Source: Apus apus
Taxonomy: Eukaryota; Chordata; Aves; Apodiformes; Apodidae
DNA length: 64,000 nucleotides
Direction of reading: 5' to 3'
NCBI RefSeq assembly: GCF_020740795.1
Contig: NC_067282.1
Coordinates: 168,174,274 to 168,238,273, forward strand
Shown here: positions 40,601 to 49,129 of the stretch, piece by piece
Numbering within the stretch: the first letter of the stretch is position 1
Layout: every line of letters begins with the position of its first letter
Translations under genes and position numbers: made by a program
The notes under the pieces: model-generated
The model's input: the letters and a program-made list of their open reading frames with translations, nothing else
Told to the model about the DNA's origin: nothing
Database searches by the model: none

Positions 40601-43600
40601 TCAAATTAAAATATAATATACCAATAGCTTGATTTGAATAATCATCCCTTGATAGACAACTCTAACACTGTGTAGCTCAACCACACACACCATGTGGCCC
40701 ATGAAGGCATTTGCTCAGTGCCTCGGCAGCCCAACAATCAGGCAAACTTCTGGCCCATCAGCACATATGTACCTCTTAAGCAGCCAGGAAAACCTACACT
40801 TCAAAACCAGGCAATTCCAGCCTACACTGCCGCTTGCCAAAACAGCAGGTTACTGCAGAACGTGTAAGATTAGTATATTGAAATAACGTGTGGGAAAACA
40901 GACAGCAAATGCTGGAGAATGGTCAGAATCATAATACTAAGGACTTGTATAAGGGGGCGGGGACAAACAACGTAAAAAGAAAATTGGCTTTATCCTGGCT
41001 CAAACCAGGACAGTGTGCATGCAAAATACATGTATTAAGAACCTGATAGGTATGGAGACAGTAAAAGGGACAAGGTAAGAATAGGACAGGATAATGAGCC
41101 CATTTCCCCCCTTATTAGCAGTTAAACTAACTCTTAACTCCTCCAGACTGTATCAAAACCTGCATCAGTATTACCTGTCAACATTCACTGCATAGGAAAA
41201 CAACCCCATCTCCTTTAAAACTTGGTAACTTTTTGGCTGTTGTGACAGAGGTCTGTGATTTAGAAAGGGTTTATTGTCCACTGTGCAAAAGAATTTAAGA
41301 GTTTCAAGAACAATCTGTTCAGTTAGTTCATTATGCTTCTTGTATTATGAGACAGAAAAAAGTTACTGGCTCACCTTGTTTTTGTACTATGCATTATTTT
41401 ACATACATCATGATGGGCTTTTTCAAAGGTGAGAAGTAGGTGGAATCAAGCTCAATCTTTCATTTTCTTTTAATATGATTAGAGCCATCATTCTTCCTCT
41501 AAGTTTACATAACATTAATAAACCCATCATGAAAAAAAATAAGCTCACGTTAGTAAATGCACACCACAGGTGACTAGATAAGCTGATGTGTCCCTGTTTT
41601 AATCAAAACCTAAATGGCATTCCTTACCTCAATATTACAACCCCTTCCACCTACCTTCCCAGTAAAAAACCTGTGCTCTGCAGAGTCATGGAAACAGAAC
41701 CTCAGGGAAGAAAAGCAGCGTATGTTGCTTAGGTGCTTGAGGCCAAAAATTGTCCAGCCATGAAAGGTCTAACTACAAATTGAAACAGTGTGCTTGTTTC
41801 CTTTCACACCTATTTGCAAACATTTAACTACCCACAGAGATGTACATTCCTCATGTTTAGATGTTATTATACACACCAAAGCCAAACCCTGCTGATTCCA
41901 CAACAAAACACAAACTACTGGTGTTTGAAAAAAGCACTCATCCAACGTAAACAACGCAAATGAAGTAACCTGAAAATTATTTCAAACAAATTTTAATTCT
42001 GTCTAGTAGCTGTAGATATATCGGAACTTCTCAAACGTTTTCTATTATCTTGCTAGATTAAAGCTAGTTCTATGCAAAATTGTTTCCAGATTTATTCATC
42101 TGTGGCATCTGTAAGTTTCTGAGTGCTTCAAATCAGTCACCTAAGGAAACCTATTACTGTAAAAACATTCAGTTGGCAACTTTTTTCTATAAAGAAAGTA
42201 TGGAGAAAGCAGGAAGAAAAAGTAATTTGTATTATTTAAGTATTACTTTTTAATAATACCAAAATTTCAAGTTTGAAATAGTATATACCTGGGAACCTAA
42301 TATTCACAGGTCTTTCCCACTTGTCAAGCAAGTCCATGCTTGCAGTCTGCATGCATGATTTAAACCACTTATTTTTCCAGTTTTACGGAATGAAAACTAG
42401 ACCTATGGTCTATTTGATTCAGAATCCCATAAAAAGCTAAAAACTGGCTAGGAGTTTCCAAATGCTGCTAAGCCACCTTGGCCTGTTTTGTTGTTTGTTT
42501 TTTTTCCACAGGTGCTACAGAAGGTAAATTCACAATTCATTCCAATCAGACATTAAAAACACTGTGCAACACAGAGAGGGCAGTTATTCCATCTCATATT
42601 CTGGCAGAGGGGCTGTTAAACAGGGAAACACAGCATAAAATAAAGCTGCACCAAGGAATCATTATCTACCTTCCTACAATAAAAACCACAGGGAAGTGGC
42701 AAGATGTAGGCACAATTTACATGTCATGTCACACGCTAGTTAAGGACCTGGAAAAGTGTTCAAGTATTTTTATTCCATATCCAGCAGAAAATAACCTTCT
42801 GAAGTCCCACTGTTGTCCTAAGAACTTCTTCTGAGAAATAAATAGTAACATTCTTAATACTGTAAGGACACAACATGGACAACTCGTATCTCCAGCTTTT
42901 TGTGCTGCTTAAAGAGACCCATCCACAGGCAATGTTTGTAGTTTTTCATTGCCAGGGATATACAGGAGCAGGAGAGCTGCAGCATAACACATCAAAAATT
43001 ACAACATATGCCAGAATACAATCAAAGCTTTGGGATTAAACGCTTGTCATTTGGTGGTAACTGACAGCTCTGTGATACCAGCTAGTGAAAGACAACACTG
43101 CACCCAAAGACAATGTGCAGGTAACAAAAGTGGACCACGGGGATCTGGGGCTATCACAGAACAGGGTGGTCCTGCCCTACTCACCCATGTATTTCCCACC
43201 CTGCCTGTTCTGGGCACCCAAGTAGTAGCTGATGACATGGATCATTCAGACCTTATAGTCTTGCTCTTAACTCTGTCACACACTAACAACCTGCCATATG
43301 TAGGACATTTAAGCAAATGGAGAAGCACTGCAACTCTCCCACATGGTTAGCTAGTCCATCTTTCTGACATTTCATACTCTCTCCCCATGTTCTTATCCAA
43401 CTCAACTCTCCTTTTCTGCCAGAGAGTACAGCTCAGGGCCAGCATCCCTCTGCCAAGATGCCATCCAGTTTCTCATGACAGATGAAGCTTGCAGCACTTA
43501 CACAGTGAATCAGCCACTGCTCTGGGGTAGTTATGGCACTGTGCAAATCTTGAGTCTAAGAGCTTTTCAATAGCAGTTACTTATTTTTTACCTCAGATAA

Positions 43601-46600
43601 TCAGGTAAGGTACATTTTCAAGTTCTGCCTTAGGTGCACTGAAGATTTCTTGAACCACAAAGTACTTCTGCTACTTATGCAACAATAGTGGGATATCAGT
43701 GGAAATACAAGTCGATTCAAGATACTAAGAGCTTGAGGTGGTAATATGCTACTGACACCGTGAATACTTGTACAAGAGAAATCCTTAATGAATAGAAAAC
43801 AAAAAATATGCAAAAATTTCAGAATTATCAATAAAACACTTTACATTCAATACAATGAAACCTTAACTAAATTCAAGAGGCAAAGGCAGATAAAGGCTTC
43901 TGTTCAAATAATATCTATGAAGCACAATATATTCAGAGAATATGATTCCGTATACAGTAAACTATAAAGGCTGAAAAAGTTATAATGAAGATTTTAAATC
44001 AAGTGCTTAATAAAATGACACAACAGTACATATGTATAGGAGTCTGGGCCCCAAATTTAACAAGTAGAAGGTGCAGCAAGATGCTGCCTATGCTACAGAA
44101 ATTTATATAAAACAAAAATAATTTGCTATATCTGTGCCAACAAACTGCTAATCTAAACAGACCGTATTTTAAATCTCTTTGCTGGTGCTGGCTATGGGGA
44201 AAAAAAGCAAACCAAAAGCCAATCAACCAACAAAACCTCAACAGCAAACACACACCCTGCCCCCCAATACTACAGCATTTACATTTTTTTAGTAGTAGCT
44301 ACTTGAAACACCTTTAGTTGCTGAACTGGTCAAACATCTGAGCTTAGACCTGAAGCTCAGGTATTTGGCCAGTTAAAGCTCTAAAGCTTCAACTTCAAGA
44401 GCAAGGGCACAGGGAAGTGAAAAATAACTTCTGACAGCCCATGTGCCTGTTGGTAATTTGAGAAAGATCTAACAGCCCATGTGCTGAAGATACCCTGAAC
44501 ACCAAGAGCATAACACAAAAATTGTTACTGTCTTTAGACCAGCCATAATAATAGCCTATATACTAACAGACTAAAATTGAAGTTTGTTCTTCTCCTCATA
44601 CACAACTTTTCACCTCATTTTCTAACATGGTTTTCTGTTATAAGGGTGAGTCCAGAGTCAGTTCACTGAAATATGGAAAACAAACTGCAATTTGCTAAGC
44701 AATGGAGAAAATATACCTGCTTTCATGCATAAAGTCAAAAGGACTGAAAATAAAAGACCTTACTGCCAAGCTACTTGGTGAAAAAGTAATTCTAAGAAAG
44801 GGCAAAATACTGAAGCTCACAGTGCTCTGGTGCAGATGGTCATTAACACAGGATGAGTCATAACTCCAGAACTCAACAGCATTAACTTAAGTTTGTCAGA
44901 ACAGAATTAACCATGTAGAGAAAAACACTGAAAAGAACCTTCTGAAATACCAAACAGTAAGAAAAAACAAACAGGGCAGAAATCCAAGTAGTACATATAG
45001 TTATATGAGGTAACTAAATTTATAATTCATATCCCAGTAAAGTACGGAGCAGAAACCACAGACAATATCAAATAGCCGAGTTCTGAATCCACTGATATTC
45101 ATGAGGCCTGAGATATTAAAACTCCAATAGACGGAAGGAAGGCAAACAGGGTAAAAATATAATAGAAACCACAACCTTATATGGGTTGCTGAAACAAGAT
45201 TTCATGAAGATTCTAAGACAATGCAGACTATCCCAGCTGTTTAATATACTGATTGCCATGGTGCATGCCATGGGAATTACTTCATGTAATATTTTGCAGA
45301 AAAGAACATATACAATAAAATACATTCTTTTCATATAAGGCCTGCCAAATGAAACTAATGCACCCTACAAACTACTGCCCACTACTCTGAGGAATCTACC
45401 ACCTGAAACACCTCATTACAACACTGCACAGCCAGAGGAAAGGTGTCATTAATTTCCGACAGCCCTAGCTTGGAAACACACCAAGGTATAAAATACCTTA
45501 AGTGTGAATGTTGGTTCTGTACCAATTTACACTGTACTTACTTCACCTGGAGTGAAATTTCACTGGTTTGTGAAATTCTAAAATCCTACTGCCATCCAAA
45601 ATAATTATTTGTGATCCAGTGTGCTCCCCAGACCAACAGAAAACTAACCCAGTGAAAATTATGCACAGAGTTTTCTGTATTATTTCAGCTTGCTAAATCA
45701 AAACACTGAGAAATCAAATGAGTACAGTACCCAAGCAAGCAGAAGTGCAACACACAGGTGGGGAGATACACAGAAGGACTGAACTGCTCCTACTGAGCAA
45801 TGAAATTTCAAACCAGTTCAGTAACTTCATGAAGTCTGAGAAAACACAACAGCCTTTTTTTTCCTCTGTATCAAGAGACATGGCAAAGAAGATTGCTGAA
45901 TTGGAAGTTGCGATAACAAGCTGCATTAGTATTGTGGATGTAGAATAACTGAAATGGGAGTTTTGCAACATCTAAGGGATTTAGTCTCAAGCAAACAGAC
46001 TTATTTTTTAGAAGGAACTAATACATATCAAACTTGCAGACAACTAATCCACAACTGATTTAGCCTCTCACATAAACCATGATAATATAGCTGCTTTCAA
46101 GAAAAGCTCCTGTAGAAGACCCTGATAAAAACCTATGTGGGGAAAAAAAAAAGGCTGCCAAATGATAATATTTACAATCATCCAATAAACTGCTGGACTG
46201 AGCTTAGAATGGAGAAAACAAGAAGAGTGATTTTTCTCTATATACATGAAAACTGGACGTGCATAGCTATAAACTGCTAGGAGGACAGTATGGCTATCTT
46301 TACTGCTGCTAGGTGTCATAAAGAACTTTGACTTGTAACAGCTCCAGTTGATTGGCTGCTCTGCCAGTTCTGGTTTAAATGGATGTGGTAAATTGGCACA
46401 AGTGAGATCTCTACTGAATTTTCCTGCTAGCTAAATCCAGTTCTCAGCAAGAAGCAGAGACATGGCTAATTACATATGTTCTCTTGTGCCAAGATCAACT
46501 TGAACTGAAACAATCATTTGCTGCCATATGGTGGTAAAAGTGAAACTGAAGACTACCACGCTCTAACCCTAGCTACGTACCGTCAGACACTACAGTGAGA

Positions 46601-47426
46601 TTTTTAAACCCTAGATAACAGATCCTGAAGCCCGGCGTTGCAAAGTAACACTTTTAGAAGACAAAGTCATTGAATAAAAATACTTCTACAATAAAATCAC
46701 ATGGACATAACTCACATCTGTTGGTAGGGAAGAAGGGAGGCAGAAATGGTTGCCAATACTTTCCATCCTGTGACCTCAAACCAGAACAGACATTTGAATC
46801 TATGTCAAGCTTTACTGTTTCATTCAAGAACACTCGGCAAGGACCGGTGGCAAGCAAAAATCTTGACATTACTGAATTATCCGACTGACAAGGCTTGATG
46901 GCCTCCCCAGAGCAGGAACCTGCACACTGCTAGTGAAAGGCTCATAACGTCTACAAACACCTCAGGGACACGAGGCCACGTAGACAGGACAAGTCTTGTT
47001 CCTCCAGCTCGGCCTCGGCGCCTGCTCCGCGGAGGCCAACCCCCAGCTCCGGGGCTGCCCGCCTCCGGCGCAGAGCGGCCTCTGCCTAGGCCGGAGCCGG
47101 CTCTCCGCGCTCCCCGGCGACGAGCCGAGGCGGCGCGGGACGCGGGCCGGTCGGGATGCGCCGCGAGGGGCCGCCCCGGCCAGGGCCCAAGGCCCGCCCG
47201 CCAGCCGCGACCCCCTCCCGAGCTCCGGGCAGGGCGGCACAGGGAGCCCGCGGCCTCCCGCCGCCGCCGCCAGGCCCGCACCAGGGCGCGACGGCCCATG
47301 CCCGAGGGCTGGTCCCGCGCCCTGCGGCCCCGCGAGGAGATCCCGCAGGGGAGAGGACGCCAGCCCCGGCCGCCGGCGCCGGGCCCGCCGCGCTGCCCTT
47401 ACCTTGCCGCTCGGAGGCGCCGCCAT
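13482..47426 (-). CDS. TBC1D15: TBC1D15, TBC1 domain family member 15 (Rab GTPase-activating protein); full gene span, 17 coding exons
   Basis: A GTPase-activating protein for Rab7-type GTPases, acting at late endosomes/lysosomes and, through FIS1, at mitochondria in mitophagy and organelle contacts. I assembled 17 exons with canonical GT/AG borders that stay in frame to 667 codons plus stop; human isoforms that I recall are 674 and 691 residues. Residues 1-215 form the conserved N-terminal Rab-binding region. A linker follows, and the TBC domain spans about 327-560. Both catalytic fingers are present: IxxDxxR with Arg398 (exons 10-11) and YVQGM with Gln435 (exon 12). The C-terminus is acidic and Ser/Thr-rich, ending SLTPA. 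The start codon has a strong context (A at -3, G at +4) and lies in a CpG island. Intron 1 is about 9.3 kb. Upstream on the same strand is RAB21, downstream TPH2. Confidence 0.97.
14334..14420 (-). CDS. TBC1D15: TBC1D15 exon 16 (residues 571-599)
   Basis: 87 nt, phase 0 at both ends. Encodes HINELSMKIDVEYILCKAEA and on to QMMNCK, the helical segment just after the TBC domain. Acceptor TTTTTAG, donor GTAAAG. Confidence 0.95.
14970..15086 (-). CDS. TBC1D15: TBC1D15 exon 15 (residues 532-570)
   Basis: 117 nt, phase 0. Encodes VMWTELPCQNFHLLLCCAIL and ends NEILK, the C-terminal helices of the TBC domain. Acceptor TTAACAG, donor GTACTG. Confidence 0.96.
15087..19114 (-). other. TBC1D15: TBC1D15 intron 14
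   Basis: About 4.0 kb of AT-rich unique sequence with no recognised repeats or genes. A 17-bp direct repeat (CATTATTTTTCATTATA) occurs twice around 18263-18306. Confidence 0.55.
19115..19212 (-). CDS. TBC1D15: TBC1D15 exon 14 (residues 499-531)
   Basis: 98 nt. Encodes ESQDSGYLYFCFRWLLIRFK, then REFSFQDILRLWE. This is the WLL-FKREF block strongly conserved in TBC1D15/TBC1D17. Acceptor TTCCTAG, donor GTAAGG. Confidence 0.97.
19598..19697 (-). CDS. TBC1D15: TBC1D15 exon 13 (residues 466-498)
   Basis: 100 nt. Encodes HQNFEEQMQGMKTQLIQLST then LLRLLDSGFCSYL. The final G splits a codon with exon 14. Acceptor ATCTAG, donor GTAGGT. Confidence 0.97.
20362..20462 (-). CDS. TBC1D15: TBC1D15 exon 12 (residues 432-465, glutamine finger)
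   Basis: 101 nt. Encodes GYVQGMSDLLSPVLYVMENE then VDAFWCFVSYMEQM. YVQGM supplies the catalytic glutamine finger (Gln435), which replaces the Rab's own glutamine in GTP hydrolysis. Acceptor CTTCAAG, donor GTAAAA. Confidence 0.97.
23248..23364 (-). CDS. TBC1D15: TBC1D15 exon 11 (residues 393-431, arginine finger)
   Basis: 117 nt. Encodes EKDVNRTDRTNKFYEGEDNP then GLILLHDILMTYCMYDFDL. Together with the Ile that ends exon 10 it forms IxxDxxR with the catalytic Arg398. The motif is split by the intron. Acceptor TTTTTAG, donor GTAAGT. Confidence 0.97.
24753..24847 (-). CDS. TBC1D15: TBC1D15 exon 10 (residues 361-392)
   Basis: 95 nt. Encodes DEYFRMKLQWKSVSEEQEKR then NSRLRDYRSLI, a charged helical stretch inside the TBC domain. 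Acceptor GCTTCAG, donor GTAAGT. Confidence 0.96.
25135..25238 (-). CDS. TBC1D15: TBC1D15 exon 9 (residues 327-360, start of TBC domain)
   Basis: 104 nt. Encodes GLCHTLRKEAWKFLLGYFPW then NSTKEERANLQKRK, the first TBC motif (R-xxxW-xxLLGY). Acceptor TTCCCTAG, donor GTGAGT. Confidence 0.96.
27020..27148 (-). CDS. TBC1D15: TBC1D15 exon 8 (residues 284-326)
   Basis: 129 nt, phase 0. Encodes IDLGKQPEVTRREPVSAEEW then AKNMDSEGRL and ends SIFKG. This is the linker leading into the TBC domain. Acceptor TTTCAG, donor GTAACT (weak at +5). Confidence 0.95.
28469..28666 (-). CDS. TBC1D15: TBC1D15 exon 7 (residues 218-283)
   Basis: 198 nt, phase 0. Encodes KLKKDPYTVTMGRFSKVTNY then IFDSFRLSDPSSQRRPPSEM and ends EEPGFEVITR, conserved TBC1D15 linker. 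It follows exon 6 directly; no exon for the optional 17-residue insert of mammalian isoform 1 was found between them. Confidence 0.96.
29544..29646 (-). CDS. TBC1D15: TBC1D15 exon 6 (residues 183-217)
   Basis: 103 nt. Completes a split Glu codon, then encodes SPQDKRILLVNSQNKSLSQS and FENLFDDSSYGLLQ, the end of the conserved N-terminal domain. Acceptor CATTTTAG, donor GTATGT. Confidence 0.96.
29987..30033 (+). repeat. AT-rich simple repeat in TBC1D15 intron 5
   Basis: TATA-rich tract (TATAGCTATATATAGGTGTA then AATATATATATTTA). Likely a polymorphic microsatellite. No other role visible. Confidence 0.5.
31386..31438 (+). repeat. 27-bp tandem duplication
   Basis: Two back-to-back, virtually identical copies of a 27-bp unit (TTTTTAAGTTCCCAAAGTAT then CAGCTGC) inside TBC1D15 intron 5. 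The near-perfect identity indicates a recent event. Confidence 0.85.
32208..32252 (+). repeat. GT/AT simple repeat in TBC1D15 intron 5
   Basis: Alternating tract reading TGTGTACATAGATCTATGTG then TATATATACATATATATATT. Likely a polymorphic microsatellite. Confidence 0.55.
33553..33659 (+). mobile_element. Old CR1 LINE 3' tail
   Basis: Degraded CR1 3' end in TBC1D15 intron 5, sense on the plus strand: AGATGTGGCTCCCAGAGACA, TCTAGTGGTG, TGGACTTGATCTTGAAAATC, TTCCAACCTAAATGATTATC. It ends in a decayed ATTCTAT tail. More diverged than the copy at 8206. Confidence 0.75.
33976..33988 (+). promoter_or_regulatory. CTCF-like core motif
   Basis: CCACTAGAGGGAG resembles the CCASYAGRKGGCR core bound by the insulator protein CTCF, except for A in place of the usual C near the end. 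It lies in TBC1D15 intron 5, about 300 bp from exon 5. A single short match; chance occurrence is quite possible. Confidence 0.25.
34255..34465 (-). CDS. TBC1D15: TBC1D15 exon 5 (residues 113-182)
   Basis: 211 nt. Encodes ATTHANGESKWSFLFSLTDL, then SKEGMGWSYLVFCLKDD and HRGDSKLLIKCLEKHVALS. This is the beta-rich, PH-like Rab-binding N-terminal region. The acceptor follows a long T-rich tract ending TTTTTTTTTTAAG; the donor is GTAAGT. Confidence 0.96.
36077..36215 (-). CDS. TBC1D15: TBC1D15 exon 4 (residues 67-112)
   Basis: 139 nt. Encodes DSSSVVEWTQTPKEKCSQGA then DRPSSYEAEWDMVTTVSFKK and KPNSNG. Ends in phase 1. Acceptor CCCCTCAG, donor GTACTT. Confidence 0.96.
36771..37536 (+). mobile_element. 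Solo LTR of an avian endogenous retrovirus (ERV)
   Basis: A 766-bp element bounded by TGTCCTGGTTTAAGCC and GAGTTAAACCATGACA, with the TG...CA ends and short inverted termini of retroviral LTRs. The TGTCCTGGTTT start is typical of a large LTR family in birds. Inside are a TATA box (TATAAAT, 37090-37096), a splice-donor-like CAG/GTAAGA (37157/37158) and a poly(A) signal AATAAA (37394-37399). No gag, pol or env flanks it, so this is a recombination-derived solo LTR. The flanking 5-mers (ACACC and ACATG) do not form a clear target duplication. It lies antisense within TBC1D15 intron 3. Confidence 0.85.
37725..37799 (-). CDS. TBC1D15: TBC1D15 exon 3 (residues 42-66)
   Basis: 75 nt, phase 0. Encodes ENEVIVDWRPLDDTLDASNI then LCAGK, matching the VDWRPLDD block of the family. 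Acceptor TTGTAG, donor GTATGT. Confidence 0.96.
38030..38128 (-). CDS. TBC1D15: TBC1D15 exon 2 (residues 9-41)
   Basis: 99 nt, phase 0. Encodes VVYEQEGVFIHSSCGKNDDQ then DNITSGILRLIEK, closely matching the human N-terminus after residue 10. Acceptor TTATAG, donor GTATCT. Confidence 0.97.
38748..38762 (+). repeat. Poly-A run (15 nt)
   Basis: Fifteen A residues in TBC1D15 intron 1. No retrotransposed copy was recognised upstream, so it is treated as a simple homopolymer. Confidence 0.6.
40972..41012 (-). mobile_element. 5'-end fragment of an ERV LTR related to the one at 36771
   Basis: On the minus strand the first 41 nt (TGTCCTGGTTTGAGCCAGGA, then TAAAGCCAATTTTCTTTTTAC) match the start of the 36771 LTR with 2 differences. 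Beyond that the sequences part (GTTGTTTGTCCCCGCCCCC) and no matching LTR 3' end was found to the left. Either the copy is truncated here or it belongs to another subfamily continuing into 40680-40971, which is somewhat GC-richer than its surroundings. Confidence 0.6.
47403..47426 (-). CDS. TBC1D15: TBC1D15 exon 1 coding part (residues 1-8)
   Basis: Encodes MAAPPSGK, then the donor GTAAGG. The human start as I recall it is MAAAGVVSGK, so only the MAA and SGK ends are retained and it is two residues shorter. The start codon is embedded in AAGATGGCGGC, a YY1-type motif overlapping initiation. Confidence 0.9.
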
Positions 47427-47430
47427 CTTG
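47419..47430 (-). promoter_or_regulatory. TBC1D15: YY1-type motif overlapping the TBC1D15 start codon
   Basis: CAAGATGGCGGC on the minus strand matches the strong YY1 consensus. In many TATA-less housekeeping promoters this motif lies just downstream of the start site and overlaps the initiator ATG, as here. Confidence 0.65.
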
Positions 47431-47462
47431 CCTACGAGTGTTTATGATGACGTTGCGCCCCT

Positions 47463-47468
47463 CACGTG
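47463..47468. promoter_or_regulatory. TBC1D15: E-box (CACGTG) upstream of TBC1D15
   Basis: Palindromic CACGTG in the context CTCACGTGCTT, 37 nt upstream of the start codon. USF, MYC/MAX and MiT/TFE factors bind this core. TFE control would suit a lysosome/mitophagy gene but is inference. Confidence 0.4.
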
Positions 47469-47984
47469 CTTCCCCGCCGCTCCACAACACGCCCCGTCAG
47501 CGCCGCCGGGCCGGGCCGGGCCCGCCTGGGCCTTTCGGGCCTTTCCCCTCCAAGGGCCGCGCTCTTGCTCCTCGGCGTTTTCGCTCCTTTCGCATCCCTC
47601 CCTCGCAGCTCCCTGCGAGGCTGGCCGGGGCCCAGCGGCGGGCGAGCGGCCTGATCGTGGGCTGGGCCGCCAGACCTCCGCCCCGCCCCGGTGCGCGGCC
47701 CCTTTCCGCCCCCAGAGCTTGCAAAGAGAGCTGGGGGGAGGAGGCGGCGAAGGACGGGGCGGCACCGAGGTGGTTACCCCGCGGGGGCACCGCAGAAGCG
47801 GGACCGGCCTCCACAGCTGCGAGAGCCGCAGTGACCCTGCGGGACCGTGCAAGTGCGGCAGCAAGGCGAAGAAAGGATGGTTTTGGTTTGTGTTTTCCTC
47901 ACTTTCCTCCTCAGCTTTTTCTGAGCCCTCTGGAATTGTGATTATACTTTGAGGACTGTTGAACGTTGAGAACTGTTGAACTGT

Positions 47985-48172
47985 GAGAGTGACAGAGCAC
48001 TGGAACAGGCTGCCCAGAGAGGTTGTGGAGTCTCCTTCGCTGGAGACATTCAAAACCCGCCTGGACGCCTTCCTGTGTGATGTGCTCTAGGTGACCCTGC
48101 TCTGACAGGGGGGTTGGACTAGATGATCTTTCGAGGTCCCTTCCAACCCCTAGGATTCTATGATTCTATGAA
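47985..48172 (+). mobile_element. CR1 LINE 3' tail at the edge of the TBC1D15 CpG island
   Basis: Sense-strand CR1 end: GAGCACTGGAACAGGCTGCC, CAGAGAGGTTGTGGAGTCTC, GGTTGGACTAGATGATCTTT, CGAGGTCCCTTCCAACCCCT. It finishes with ATTCTATGATTCTATGA. About 190 bp, strongly 5'-truncated, low divergence. It lies about 560 bp upstream of the TBC1D15 start codon, oriented away from the gene. Confidence 0.93.
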
Positions 48173-49129
48173 CTTTTGATGTAATACACACGTAGTGTTA
48201 TTCTCTGTAGTTGTTTTCTTCCTGCTGTTGCACAGAGTAAATATAAAGGAAACAGCTGGCCCGTGGGCACCATTACCTGCCTTAATGCCCAGGGACTAGA
48301 TTTTTGCTGTTGGTGAAAAATACACCGCTCTCAAGATGAGATTCCTTTGGCTTCCAACATGTTTATATTCATCACGGGGTGAAGGCAAACATTAATTACA
48401 ATCTCATCAATGTTACCAAATGTTCAGCCTCCATATGTGTGCAGATTCATAAGCTCCGAAAGAAATCCTATGTGGATGTCAACAGGTTGTGATTGCTCTT
48501 AGTTGGAAAAGCATACAATGCACGGTATTAAATAGAAAAAAAAAAATAATTTATTAGGTTTCACTTAATGTCTGCAACATTTCACCCTCCTTACAAGATT
48601 TTAAGACATTTGTTATATTCCAACACCTTATGATAAAATATTTTGAGCAAATCGCATATCCTCAAATACTGTTTATTTGAAAGAGATGAATGAGATGCTC
48701 TCAGGCAAGAGATTTGCTACTTGGAAGGAGCAAAAGTAATTAAGTCTTTTTGTCTCTGGCCTAAAAAAAAACCTCATCCTAAGTAGCTTCTGACTTCTCA
48801 AAAACTCATTTGGCTGGGTTAACACCCACACTCTGTATTCTACCATGGAAAACCAGATTTGCTAGTCTGAAGACAAATAGTGATTGGCTTCAAAGTTGTG
48901 AGAGTCTGTAGTGACTTTCTGCATAAAAATGTGCATAAAAATAAAATCCAACTGCAGTTAGAACACAAGTCTTTGTAGTAATATCTGGGTCTGGAAATGT
49001 CTGGGCATAGAAAAAATAGACATAATAGTTATGGTATTTCCTTTATTTAAATTGAGTAATAGTACAACAAACCATTAAGGCGAATAAAAGGAAGAAGACT
49101 GCACATTAAAAATGTATCACTGTAAATTG
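48173..49129. other. Intergenic DNA upstream of TBC1D15
   Basis: AT-rich unique sequence. No exon or repeat recognised. Confidence 0.4.

Larger units (their letters stand above)
38129..47402 (-). other. TBC1D15: TBC1D15 intron 1
   Basis: 9.3 kb, the longest TBC1D15 intron. Apart from the LTR fragment, homopolymers and an A-rich stretch I see no repeats, exons or RNA genes. A T-rich tract ending TTTTTTTTCCACAG at about 42511 looks like a plus-strand splice acceptor, followed by a 118-codon open frame with no recognisable protein features. Confidence 0.6.
47000..47880. promoter_or_regulatory. TBC1D15: CpG island promoter of TBC1D15
   Basis: GC-rich, CpG-dense block spanning exon 1 and about 450 bp upstream, with no TATA box near the start, as expected for a housekeeping gene. 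Close to the start codon are a YY1-type AAGATGGCGGC (47429-47419), a CRE-like TGACGTTG (47448-47455) and an E-box CACGTG (47463-47468). Long overlapping open frames on both strands are composition artefacts. Confidence 0.85.

Noticed and set aside
42478-42834. 118-codon plus-strand open frame preceded by a good-looking acceptor (TTTTTTTTCCACAG) in TBC1D15 intron 1
   Set aside because: No recognisable family, no signal peptide or domain, no matching donor or partner exon; the length is attainable by chance in a 9-kb intron.
43030-43350. 106-codon plus-strand frame in TBC1D15 intron 1
   Set aside because: No family features and an opposing 63-codon frame on the other strand; treated as random.
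46996-47952. 318-codon plus-strand frame and several minus-strand frames across the TBC1D15 CpG island
   Set aside because: Composition artefact: Arg/Pro/Gly/Ala-rich translations, overlap on both strands, stop-poor because of GC content; only the 8-codon exon 1 is real.
47442-48053. 203-codon minus-strand frame upstream of TBC1D15
   Set aside because: Starts inside the antisense CR1 tail and runs into the CpG island; no protein similarity.
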